Shown one piece after another: positions 6,012-13,030 of a stretch of DNA of 13,083 nucleotides. The number at the start of each line of letters is the position of its first letter. The first letter of the stretch is position 1. A program made the position numbers and the translations under genes. The notes under the pieces were generated by a model. The model saw only the letters and a program-made list of their open reading frames with translations. It did not search any database and was not told the origin of the DNA. Location of the stretch: the NCBI GenBank assembly GCA_020024815.1, contig JAHHTE010000041.1:1-13083 (forward strand). The letters are read 5' to 3'. The stretch comes from Mailhella sp. GTDB lineage: Bacteria > Desulfobacterota > Desulfovibrionia > Desulfovibrionales > Desulfovibrionaceae.

Positions 6012-7385
6012 ATGCAAAATAAAAATTTTCAAGAAAAATGGCAACAATTACTTTGCCCTATGCGTTATGGTAATAAACAAGCATTAGAAGAATTATGTAA
6101 TGAAAATTATATTGATAAAGCTCGTAGTCCCTTTATTCAAGACCATGATAGAATAATTTTTTCTGATTCTTTTCGTAGACTTGCAGGAAAAACACAAGTT
6201 CACCCACTTTCAACAAATGATCATGTGCATACAAGGTTAGCACATTCTTTAGAAGTAGCATCAGTTGGTAGGGGACTTGGAACACAATACGGATATTTTT
6301 TAGCAGAAAAAGGAGATTTACCACCTTTTATAGAACCATATCATTTAGGGGAAATTGTGCAGTCAGCTTGTCTTGCTCATGATATTGGGAATCCTCCTTT
6401 TGGGCATGCAGGGGAATTTGCTATTCAAGAATGGTTTAATGATAAAAATAATAATGAATTTACAGAAGAGCTTGGTGAAAAAATTAAAGATTTTCAATTT
6501 TTTGACGGAAATGCACAAGGTTTTCGTGTAATAAATGTTGTGGAAAATGATAGGCAACAAGGAGGATTTAAATTAACATATCCAACATTAGCTAGTGTTG
6601 TGAAATATCCTCATAATGCTCAACAAGCAGAAAAAATAGGTAAAAAGAAATATAATTATTTTTTTAGTGAAGAAAAAATTTTTCAAGAGATTTTTCAAAC
6701 ATTAGGTCTTTTAAATAATAAGGAAAACCCTCTTTATTTACGACACCCATTATCCTATTTAATGGAAGCATCTGATGATATTTGTTATAGAATTATTGAT
6801 ATGGAAGATGCAAGGGAACTAGGAATATTGCGTTATGAAGAAATTCAAGAAGTTTTAAAACCCATTTGGGATTTAATGAATTTAGATACAGTACGTATGC
6901 GTGAAATGTATTCAGATAGAGCAAGAATGAGTTATTTGCGTTCTCATGTTATAGGGGTATTGGTGCAAGATATTTTAGCTGTAAGTAAAAAATATTATGA
7001 AAAGTTAATGCAAGGGGAAAATATTTTGCCCTATATGGATTTAGCAAGTGAGCCTATCAAAGCTTATATGAAAAATGCAAAAGATTGTTTTTATAATGTG
7101 ATATTAAGTGATCCTAAAAAAACTTGCTTAGAAATTGGATCGTATAGTGTGTATAAATGTTTGCTTGATGCTTTTATTCCAGCTGTTTTTATGTATATAA
7201 AACAAAATAAAAAAATGGTATATCGTGATAGTCGAATAATAAGTTTAATGGGAGTACATAAACCTTGTGAAAATGCAAGTATTTATGATGCTTACCATAC
7301 AGTAATAGATTTTATAACTGGAATGACAGATAGTTATGCTACTTTTATTGCTTCACAATTTGCGGGAAATGGACAAAAAATATAA
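6012..7385 (+). CDS. dgt: dGTP triphosphohydrolase (Dgt-like HD protein)
   Basis: The enzyme hydrolyses dGTP (or more generally dNTPs) to the nucleoside and tripolyphosphate, controlling dNTP pools in the cytoplasm. At 457 residues it has family length. Seen: RIIFSDSFRRLAGKTQV (47-63), HVHTRLAHSLEVASVGR (71-87) with metal-ligand His78, LAHDIGNPPFGH (121-132) with the HD pair His123-Asp124, and the later metal-site Asp in MEASDDICYR (251-260). These are the HD-domain features of deoxyguanosinetriphosphate triphosphohydrolases. AAGGGG 5 nt before the ATG fixes the start. dNTP specificity and any allosteric control cannot be read from sequence. A small stem (7386-7400) follows the stop but has no U run. 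Confidence 0.92.
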   Translation: MQNKNFQEKWQQLLCPMRYGNKQALEELCNENYIDKARSPFIQDHDRIIFSDSFRRLAGKTQVHPLSTNDHVHTRLAHSLEVASVGRGLGTQYGYFLAEKGDLPPFIEPYHLGEIVQSACLAHDIGNPPFGHAGEFAIQEWFNDKNNNEFTEELGEKIKDFQFFDGNAQGFRVINVVENDRQQGGFKLTYPTLASVVKYPHNAQQAEKIGKKKYNYFFSEEKIFQEIFQTLGLLNNKENPLYLRHPLSYLMEASDDICYRIIDMEDARELGILRYEEIQEVLKPIWDLMNLDTVRMREMYSDRARMSYLRSHVIGVLVQDILAVSKKYYEKLMQGENILPYMDLASEPIKAYMKNAKDCFYNVILSDPKKTCLEIGSYSVYKCLLDAFIPAVFMYIKQNKKMVYRDSRIISLMGVHKPCENASIYDAYHTVIDFITGMTDSYATFIASQFAGNGQKI

Positions 7386-7426
7386 AACCTTTTTAAGGTT
7401 AATAATTAAAAATAATGAATTAATTC

Positions 7427-7455
7427 TTTACAGAATAGAAAAATACAGCTATTTA
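7427..7455 (+). promoter_or_regulatory. Probable promoter of the 36-residue gene
   Basis: TTTACA (7427-7432) and TATTTA (7450-7455) are separated by 17 nt, a reasonable sigma-70 type promoter. It lies about 70 nt before the small gene's start codon. In such AT-rich DNA a chance match is possible. Confidence 0.4.
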
Positions 7456-7467
7456 AAGCAAAAGTTT

Positions 7468-7507
7468 GTATAAAAATATACTTTTATACTTTTCTAAGTG
7501 TATAAAA
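7468..7507 (+). promoter_or_regulatory. Leader with mutually exclusive hairpins
   Basis: The leader holds GTATAAAA (7468-7475), TTTTATAC (7482-7489) and GTATAAAA again (7500-7507). The middle segment can pair with either neighbour (6-nt or 10-nt loop), and the second pairing ends 4 nt before the Shine-Dalgarno sequence. This is the layout of a two-state switch, but the stems are almost all A-U and may be weak or accidental. Confidence 0.3.
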
Positions 7508-7523
7508 AATATGGAGGTTTATT

Positions 7524-7634
7524 ATGGCTCATAAAAAAGTTGAACGTAAAAAAGAATTAGATCGTCGTCGTCATCGCCGTGCTGAACGTTTAAAAGAACG
7601 TATTCGTGAAGCAAAAAAAGCTGCAAAAAAATAA
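7524..7634 (+). CDS. Very basic 36-residue protein, function unknown
   Basis: The ATG at 7524 follows a strong TGGAGG site (7512-7517). The product starts MAHKKVERKKELDRRRHRR and ends in REAKKAAKK. It has 9 Lys, 9 Arg and 2 His in 36 residues; with regularly placed Glu/Leu it should form a long charged helix. Eight of nine Arg codons are CGT, as in rpmB and unlike most of the AT-rich neighbours, which suggests high expression. It stands alone between a probable promoter and a strong terminator. The composition resembles ribosome-associated or nucleic-acid-binding small proteins; I do not recognise a named family, although an RRRRHR-type small protein family such as DUF6800 is worth comparing. 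A spurious frame is unlikely given the ribosome site, codon bias and terminator. Confidence 0.85.
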   Translation: MAHKKVERKKELDRRRHRRAERLKERIREAKKAAKK

Positions 7635-7646
7635 GTTTTTTTTATA

Positions 7647-7687
7647 GGGTCTTGCTCCATAATGGGGCAAAACCTTTTCTTTTTTAT
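7647..7687 (+). terminator. Intrinsic terminator after the 36-residue gene
   Basis: GGTCTTGCTCC (7648-7658) pairs with GGGGCAAAACC (7664-7674) around ATAAT, with one mismatch and one G-U pair, and is followed by TTTTCTTTTTT. It starts 13 nt after the stop codon and closes a single-gene unit. Confidence 0.85.
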
Positions 7688-7771
7688 TCACCTTAGGAAA
7701 AGAACAATCTTGAGGTGTATTTTTTGTATTTAATATTCATTAAATTTTTTTGATAACAATGTGGAGTTCTT

Positions 7772-8050
7772 GTGCCAATTTACGAATATACTTGTTCAAA
7801 GTGTCAAAATGTTTTTGAGGAGTGGGTGAAGTCTGCAACAGATCCTGAAACTGATGTATGTAAATGTCCTCTTTGTGGTGCAGACTCTTTTAGAATGATT
7901 TCAAATACTTCTTTTCAATTAAAAGGTGGCGGTTGGTTTGCTAGTTCTTATCCCAGTGCAACAAATTCCAGTACACAAGCTACTGCTACAACAAATGCTA
8001 ATGATAAAAAAGAAAGTCCAAAAGCTGATAATAAACCAGAATCAAAATAG
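7772..8050 (+). CDS. FmdB-family zinc ribbon protein
   Basis: This 92-residue protein matches the FmdB/CxxC_CxxC_SSSS small zinc ribbon family: MPIYEYTCSKC (1-11), the second knuckle CPLCG (32-36), then the FQLKGGGWFASSY stretch typical of the family (48-60). Cys8, Cys11, Cys32 and Cys35 would bind zinc; Cys30 is extra. The C-terminal third (61-92) is a low-complexity Ser/Thr/Ala/Asn tail turning Lys/Glu-rich, common in this family. The start is a GTG, fixed by GGAG (7763-7766) 5 nt upstream and by the conserved MPIYEY. The founding FmdB was proposed as a regulator of amidase/formamidase genes, but the role of most members is unknown. purB follows after 9 nt, suggesting one operon. Confidence 0.92.
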   Translation: MPIYEYTCSKCQNVFEEWVKSATDPETDVCKCPLCGADSFRMISNTSFQLKGGGWFASSYPSATNSSTQATATTNANDKKESPKADNKPESK

Positions 8051-8059
8051 GGGATAATC

Positions 8060-9355
8060 ATGATAGATAGATATAGTAAACCTGATATGGCTAAGTTGTG
8101 GTCTCTTGAAAACCGTTATAATGCTTGGCTTAGAGTTGAGCTTGCTGTGTGTGAAGCTTGGTGTGAAAAGGGAAGAATTGATAGAGCATCTATGGAAGAA
8201 ATTCGTAGTAAAGTTGCTATTGATGTTGATAGAATTGCAGAAATTGAAGAAGTAACACGCCACGATGTTATTGCTTTTATTACTTCTTTAGAAGAAAAAG
8301 TTGGTCCTGCTTCTCGTTTTATTCATTTAGGTTGTACTTCTTCTGATATTGTTGATACAGCTAATGCTCTTTTACTTGTTGAGGCTGGAGAGAAAATTTT
8401 AGCTGGCTATGATAAATTATTAGTTTCTCTTAAAAATATTGTTGAAAAATATCGTGGTCTTGTATGTATGGGAAGAACACATGGTATTCATGCAGAACCT
8501 ACTACTTATTCATTAAAATTTGCAGGTTTTTATGCTGAATTTAAACGCCATAAAGAACGTTTTGCCCTTGCTTTAGAAGATATTCGTGTAGGAAAATTAT
8601 CTGGTGCTGTTGGCACATATACTGTTCTTTCTCCTGATATTGAAGAAAGAGCTTGCGAAATTTTAGGACTTCGTCCTGATACTATTTCAACACAAGTAGT
8701 ACAAAGAGATAGATATGCAAACTACTTTACTGCATTAGCTCTTGCTGCTGGTGGTATTGAAAGAATTTGTACAGAACTTCGCCATTTACAAAGAACAGAA
8801 GTTCATGAAGTGGAAGAAGGTTTTAGTAAAGGGCAAAAAGGTTCTTCTGCTATGCCTCATAAGAAAAATCCTATTTCAGCTGAAAATATGTGTGGGCTTT
8901 CTCGTCTTATCCGTACAAATGCAATGGCAAGCATGGAAAACCAAGCACTTTGGCATGAAAGAGATATTAGTCATTCTTCTGTTGAGCGTGTTATTATGCC
9001 TGATTCTACAATTTTAATGGATTATGTTTTACACCGTCTTACATCTTTACTTGATGGTTTACGTGTTATCCCTCGAAATGTTGAAAGAAATCTTTGGGGA
9101 AGTTATGGTTTATTCTTCTCTCAACGTGTTCTTACAGCTCTTGTTGATCATGGTATGCCACGTCAAGAAAGCTATGTAATGGTACAAGAATGTGCTATGC
9201 AAAGTTGGGAAAGTGAAGAAAAATTTCCTGATATTGTGCGTCGTAGTGAAAAAATTTCTAAAGTATTATCCAATGAAATTTTAGATAGCGTTTTTGATTT
9301 ATCTTATTATATTCGTTATGAAAATATGATTTTAGAAAGAGTTTTTGCAGAGTAG
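8060..9355 (+). CDS. purB: Adenylosuccinate lyase PurB
   Basis: PurB catalyses two fumarate-releasing steps in purine synthesis: SAICAR to AICAR, and adenylosuccinate to AMP. The 431-residue length is that of the short bacterial form. Seen: TRHDVIAF (67-74), HLGCTSSDIVDT (89-100), GRTHGIHAEPTT (138-149) with catalytic His141, and the superfamily signature GSSAMPHKKNP (261-271) with the catalytic serine in the mobile loop. The SD-like AGGGGA overlaps the fmdB stop codon, so translation is likely coupled. pyrE follows after 7 nt, placing purine and pyrimidine genes in one transcript. Confidence 0.97.
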   Translation: MIDRYSKPDMAKLWSLENRYNAWLRVELAVCEAWCEKGRIDRASMEEIRSKVAIDVDRIAEIEEVTRHDVIAFITSLEEKVGPASRFIHLGCTSSDIVDTANALLLVEAGEKILAGYDKLLVSLKNIVEKYRGLVCMGRTHGIHAEPTTYSLKFAGFYAEFKRHKERFALALEDIRVGKLSGAVGTYTVLSPDIEERACEILGLRPDTISTQVVQRDRYANYFTALALAAGGIERICTELRHLQRTEVHEVEEGFSKGQKGSSAMPHKKNPISAENMCGLSRLIRTNAMASMENQALWHERDISHSSVERVIMPDSTILMDYVLHRLTSLLDGLRVIPRNVERNLWGSYGLFFSQRVLTALVDHGMPRQESYVMVQECAMQSWESEEKFPDIVRRSEKISKVLSNEILDSVFDLSYYIRYENMILERVFAE

Positions 9356-9362
9356 GTGAAAT

Positions 9363-9941
9363 ATGCAAAATTTAGATATTATGGAAATGAAAATACGCCT
9401 TGCAAAAATTTTGTATGAGCGTTCCTATAAAGAAGGAGAATTTACTCTTACTTCTGGTCGTAAAAGTAATTTTTATTTTGATGGAAAACAAACAGCATTA
9501 CACCCTGAAGGTGCTTTTTTAATTGGACATTTATTTAATAACTTAATTAAAGATGATCCAAGTATTACTGCTGTTGGTGGCCTTACACTTGGAGCTGATC
9601 CTTTGGTTTCAGCAACTAGTGTTATTTCTTATCAATTAGGTAGACCATTGCCTGCTTTTATTGTGCGTAAAGCTCCAAAAGGGCATGGTACAAATCAATA
9701 TTTAGAAGGTTTATCTAATTTGCAATTAGGAAAACCTGTTGCAATGCTCGAAGATGTAGTTACCACAGGTGGTTCACTTCTTACAGCTTGTGAACGAGTA
9801 AAGGAAGCTGGTTTTAAAATTGGTATGCTTTGTACTGTTCTTGATAGAGAGGAAGGTGGTAATGAAGCAATTAAAGCAGCTGGTTATGAATTACGTTCAC
9901 TTTTTCGTCGTAGTGAGTTATTAGAATTAGCAAAACGTTAG
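9363..9941 (+). CDS. pyrE: Orotate phosphoribosyltransferase PyrE
   Basis: PyrE joins orotate and PRPP to give OMP, the fifth step of pyrimidine synthesis. In 192 residues it shows FTLTSGRKSNFYFDGK (27-42) for orotate binding, the flexible-loop motif VRKAPKGHGT (101-110) with Lys103, Lys106 and His108, and the PRPP-binding signature VAMLEDVVTTGGS (126-138). AGGTGA overlapping the purB stop supports ATG 9363; a second in-frame ATG at 9381 lacks a comparable site. It functions as a dimer in the cytoplasm. The next gene follows after 19 nt. Confidence 0.96.
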   Translation: MQNLDIMEMKIRLAKILYERSYKEGEFTLTSGRKSNFYFDGKQTALHPEGAFLIGHLFNNLIKDDPSITAVGGLTLGADPLVSATSVISYQLGRPLPAFIVRKAPKGHGTNQYLEGLSNLQLGKPVAMLEDVVTTGGSLLTACERVKEAGFKIGMLCTVLDREEGGNEAIKAAGYELRSLFRRSELLELAKR

Positions 9942-9960
9942 GGATAGGAAGATTTTTTTA

Positions 9961-11499
9961 ATGTATTTTAAGTCTGTTGTTTTTACACTTTTAACTACCG
10001 TTTTTTTATTTCAAAATGCATATGCTTGGGAGGCGAGCCTTCCTGATTCAGCATTAGGAAAAAGTCTTGTTTTAGTTGATAAGGGCAAAGGTGAATTTTT
10101 TTATCTTGAAAAAAATGGAGAAAAAATTACGCAGTTGCATTATCCAAGTATACATGGAGAAATTGAAGGAGATAAACAAGTTGAAGGTGATTTAAAAACT
10201 CCTGAAGGTGTTTATTTTGTTCGTGGTAAAATTCAAATACCACTTGATTTTGAAATGTATGGAAATCATGCTTATGCTTTAAATTATCCTAATCCTGTGG
10301 ATAAATTAAAAGGGAAAACAGGTGGGGGAATTTGGTTGCATAGCAAAGGTAATCCTATTAAGGGACAAGTAACACAAGGTTGCGTAGCTATTGATTTAGC
10401 AGATATAAAAACTCTTGATGATTATCTTCAGACTGGAACACCTGTTTTAATAGCACAATCTATTCGTAGTGGTTTTCATAAAAAAGCCGAATTACCTTTA
10501 GAAAAAAGAACAACAAATGTTGCAATTACACATAGAGAACGTGATGGTAAAGTAATTACAACAAATGAAATGGAAAAAGCTGAAGAAAAAAGTGGACTTG
10601 AAAAAGCTATAAAAGAAGAAGTTGAAGAAACAAAGCTTTTTTCTCCACGTATATTATCATTAGCTGATAATAGTGAAGAAAGTGAAGTAACAGCAGAATC
10701 TTTATTAGGAGATCAAGAAAAAGTAAATATACAAAAAGAAGAACATAGCATTTATGTTCCTGATAATGTACCTCTTTCTGAAGAAACAAGTTTTATTTAC
10801 CAAGCAACTATTGATTGGAATAATGCTTGGGCAGGACGTTCGCAAGACTTTTTTAATTTTTATAATCAAGATGCATATACAAAAACAGAGGGGAGCTTTG
10901 CAAAATTTAAAGCACAAAAACAAAGCTTGTTTAAATTACTTTCTTGGATTTATATTGTTTATGATGATATAGAAGTTTTAAAAGGTCCTGATTATTATGT
11001 TTCATGGTTTAAGCAATATTATGTTGCACCAAATCATAAAACTGAAGGTATTAGAAGACTTTATTGGATGAAAGATGAAAATGCACAATATAAAATTGTT
11101 GCAATGGAATGGATACCAAAGCAAGTACATTTAGAATATAAACTTGATAATAAGATAAAACAAGATGTTCCTTTGCTTGTAGAAGATTGGCGTAATGCAT
11201 GGGAGGTTGCTGATATTGATACATATTTAGCTTTTTATAGTCCTTATGCATTACAAGATAGTCGTAAAGGTATTAAAGAAATTAGAGAGCAGAAACAAAG
11301 AATTTGGAATGGTAAGCAGCCTAAAAAAGTTGTTTTTAAAGATATAAAAATGGAAATGGAAAAAGAAGGTCTTCGTGTTGAAATGAAACAAGAATATGAA
11401 GATAGTACTGGTTATAAAGATATTGGTATTAAAATTCTTCTTTTACATCCAACTGAAACAGGTTGGCAAATTTATAAAGAAACATGGCGTCGCTTATAG
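9961..11499 (+). CDS. Secreted L,D-transpeptidase-fold protein with two NTF2-like domains
   Basis: The signal peptide is residues 1-22 (cleavage after AYA). A YkuD-type catalytic domain spans about 32-167, with the motif H127-S-K-G and Cys141 in VTQGCVAI; the usual Arg after the GC-I/V is absent, as in the YafK/Csd6-like subgroup. A charged, Glu-rich linker (about 175-275) leads to two related NTF2-like repeats (about 278-390 and 405-512), aligned on DWNNAW..FFNFY and DWRNAW..YLAFY. The layout resembles Csd6/Pgp2 of Helicobacter and Campylobacter, peptidoglycan L,D-carboxypeptidases needed for helical shape, but with a longer linker. It acts in the periplasm; whether it is a transpeptidase, carboxypeptidase or lipoprotein-releasing enzyme cannot be decided. 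AGGAAG lies 9 nt before the ATG. Confidence 0.85.
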   Translation: MYFKSVVFTLLTTVFLFQNAYAWEASLPDSALGKSLVLVDKGKGEFFYLEKNGEKITQLHYPSIHGEIEGDKQVEGDLKTPEGVYFVRGKIQIPLDFEMYGNHAYALNYPNPVDKLKGKTGGGIWLHSKGNPIKGQVTQGCVAIDLADIKTLDDYLQTGTPVLIAQSIRSGFHKKAELPLEKRTTNVAITHRERDGKVITTNEMEKAEEKSGLEKAIKEEVEETKLFSPRILSLADNSEESEVTAESLLGDQEKVNIQKEEHSIYVPDNVPLSEETSFIYQATIDWNNAWAGRSQDFFNFYNQDAYTKTEGSFAKFKAQKQSLFKLLSWIYIVYDDIEVLKGPDYYVSWFKQYYVAPNHKTEGIRRLYWMKDENAQYKIVAMEWIPKQVHLEYKLDNKIKQDVPLLVEDWRNAWEVADIDTYLAFYSPYALQDSRKGIKEIREQKQRIWNGKQPKKVVFKDIKMEMEKEGLRVEMKQEYEDSTGYKDIGIKILLLHPTETGWQIYKETWRRL

Positions 11500-11514
11500 T
11501 ATAAAGGGGTGACT

Positions 11515-12456
11515 ATGGGTAATGAAAAGTCAATAAGTGTAATTGTAATGCGTGATCAGGGAAAAACGTTTTCCTTACGTTTTTCACCTAGTACTTTTAG
11601 ACTTTTTGTATCAGCTTTTATTATTGTTCCTATTTTATTTATATTAAGTATATGGTTTGGACTTAGCACATATCAAAAATATACAACTGTGCTAGATGAA
11701 GCCGCAAGCTTAAAAAAGAAAATGGAACAAAATAGACAAACTGTAACAAGATTAGCTAATTTAGAACGTTTTTTAGAAAAATATTCCCCAAGTATGCTTG
11801 GGTTATTAGTAACAAATGAACCTGTTGATATAGAAAAACTCCCAGTAATTCAAGGGGATAAAGAATTATTGGTAAATGAGTTAGCAAAAAGTTTTACTAG
11901 TGAAGAAATGAGTTTTGATATTATTAAAGATACAAAACAAGAAAATAATAATACTGTAAAAATTGCACAAAAAGATAAGCAGGATACTTTTCCACAAAAA
12001 ATAGAACAAGTTACTACTGATAAAGAAAATAAAAAAGAAGAGTTAGTTCAAAAAAAAGATAAAAAGCAAGAAATAGTTGCAGAAAAGAAAGTTCAAGAAG
12101 ATAAAAAAGAAGAAGTAGAATCACAACAAGTTGATTTAAATGTTGTAAGTGTTGAAAAATTTACAGCTAAAATAACCACAAATGTTTTGAATATTCAATT
12201 TCATTTGGCAAATGAGGGAAAAATCCCTGTTGTTTCTGGTTCGCAAAAGTATTATATTTCAAGCTTAGTTGATGGACGAGTTCAAAAAGAAGAAATTATA
12301 AATGCAAGTGATATGACTTTTAAAATAAAAAAATTAAAAGTTGTAAAAAGTAGTGCAGATATTACAGGTATAATTATTGGTAAAAATCCACGACTTATAC
12401 TAGAAATTATAAGTAAAGGTAAAATTATTTATAAAAAATATTATCCTTTAGTTTAG
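11515..12456 (+). CDS. Membrane-anchored coiled-coil protein, function unknown
   Basis: I do not recognise this 313-residue protein. It has a short N-terminal cytoplasmic part (1-28), one transmembrane helix (about 29-51), a probable coiled coil (53-90), a Lys/Glu/Gln-rich disordered linker (about 135-206) and a compact beta-rich C-terminal domain (about 209-313, ending YKKYYPLV). The topology would put most of it in the periplasm. The start is set at ATG 11515 because AAGGGG (11504-11509) lies 5 nt before it; the in-frame GTG at 11509 lies within that ribosome site. It starts 15 nt after the L,D-transpeptidase-like gene, so the two are probably co-expressed, and it may anchor or position that enzyme (inference from proximity only). 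No terminator is clear after it. Confidence 0.8.
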   Translation: MGNEKSISVIVMRDQGKTFSLRFSPSTFRLFVSAFIIVPILFILSIWFGLSTYQKYTTVLDEAASLKKKMEQNRQTVTRLANLERFLEKYSPSMLGLLVTNEPVDIEKLPVIQGDKELLVNELAKSFTSEEMSFDIIKDTKQENNNTVKIAQKDKQDTFPQKIEQVTTDKENKKEELVQKKDKKQEIVAEKKVQEDKKEEVESQQVDLNVVSVEKFTAKITTNVLNIQFHLANEGKIPVVSGSQKYYISSLVDGRVQKEEIINASDMTFKIKKLKVVKSSADITGIIIGKNPRLILEIISKGKIIYKKYYPLV

Positions 12457-12538
12457 TTATTAGGTAATTTTTTAGATGAGATAAAAATATTATAAAAAAT
12501 ATAAATTATATTAAATTTTTAAAATTACTAAATTATGC

Positions 12539-12565
12539 TTGCAATTAATAAATTAAATGTATAAA
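12539..12565 (+). promoter_or_regulatory. Possible rpmB promoter
   Basis: TTGCAA (12539-12544) and TATAAA (12560-12565) are separated by 15 nt, a little short of the ideal 17. They lie about 100 nt before rpmB, at the end of a very AT-rich stretch. Confidence 0.35.
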
Positions 12566-12573
12566 GTGAGCAG

Positions 12574-12647
12574 TCCTTACGGGTAAAAAGGATTTGTTAA
12601 ACATAATCGCCAATTTAGGCAAAAAAAATAAATAATACCTAAGGTAT
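12574..12647 (+). promoter_or_regulatory. rpmB leader with small hairpins
   Basis: Three short stems occur in a row: TCCTT/AAGGA (12574-12592), GCC/GGC (12609-12620) and ATACC/GGTAT with a TAA loop (12635-12647). The last ends 7 nt before the TGGAGG ribosome site (12655-12660). Ribosomal protein leaders are often autoregulatory, but I know no named L28 leader matching this; the stems are short. Confidence 0.25.
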
Positions 12648-12666
12648 CAAATTTTGGAGGAATATT

Positions 12667-12882
12667 ATGGGTAAACAATGTGAAGTTTGTGGTAAAAAAG
12701 CTCAAGTAGGTAACTTAGTTAGCCACTCAAACATTAAAACAAAACGTCGTTTTAATCCAAACTTACAAACTGTTCGTCATCAATTTGAAGATGGTTCAGT
12801 TCGTTCTATCGTATGTTGCACTCGTTGCATTCGTTCTGGTGCTATTACCAAACCTAGTCCAAGAAAAAAAGTTAGTGCATAA
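12667..12882 (+). CDS. rpmB: 50S ribosomal protein L28
   Basis: This 71-residue protein is L28 of the large ribosomal subunit. The N-terminus MGKQCEVCGKKAQVGNLVSH, the KTKRRFNPNLQTVR core (24-37) and the basic C-terminus are characteristic. It is the zinc-binding (C+) form: Cys5/Cys8 and Cys51/Cys54 make two CxxC knuckles, with an extra Cys50. Arg codons are almost all CGT, consistent with high expression. TGGAGG lies 6 nt before the ATG. It appears to be a separate unit with its own leader and terminator. Confidence 0.97.
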   Translation: MGKQCEVCGKKAQVGNLVSHSNIKTKRRFNPNLQTVRHQFEDGSVRSIVCCTRCIRSGAITKPSPRKKVSA

Positions 12883-12906
12883 TTGAACTGCTTGATTTTT
12901 CTTATT

Positions 12907-12975
12907 GAATAATCTTCGCAAGAAAAACGTTTTACTTACTAATTAAATCATATTGTTTGATTATTGCGAATATTC
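12907..12975 (+). ncRNA. Structured rpmB 3' region, possible 3'-UTR small RNA
   Basis: GAATA-ATC-TTCGCAA (12907-12921) pairs with TTGCGAATATTC (12964-12975): 12 base pairs with a 3-nt bulge. Inside the loop are the palindrome AAAACGTTTT and a smaller AATCA/TGATT stem, giving a branched fold directly before the terminator. It could be a stable 3'-UTR or a processed small RNA; no separate promoter is evident. Confidence 0.35.
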
Positions 12976-12983
12976 CAAAATTT

Positions 12984-13007
12984 AGCCCTCTTTTGAGGGC
13001 TTTTTTT
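12984..13007 (+). terminator. Intrinsic terminator of rpmB
   Basis: AGCCCTC (12984-12990), TTTT loop, GAGGGCT (12995-13001) and a run of T form a textbook Rho-independent terminator about 100 nt after the rpmB stop. Confidence 0.95.
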
Positions 13008-13030
13008 GTTTAATACTATATATTTTTTTT

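Noticed and set aside
7386..7400. AACCTT/AAGGTT hairpin directly after dgt as terminator
   Set aside because: Only six base pairs with a 3-nt loop and followed by AATAATT rather than a T run.
8742..9017. 91-codon plus-strand open frame inside purB
   Set aside because: Shifted frame within a full-length conserved gene, with no plausible ribosome site or features of its own.
10607..10972. Several 60-72 codon open frames on both strands within the L,D-transpeptidase-like gene
   Set aside because: They arise from the AT-rich linker region and have the Leu/Phe/Lys-rich composition of chance frames.
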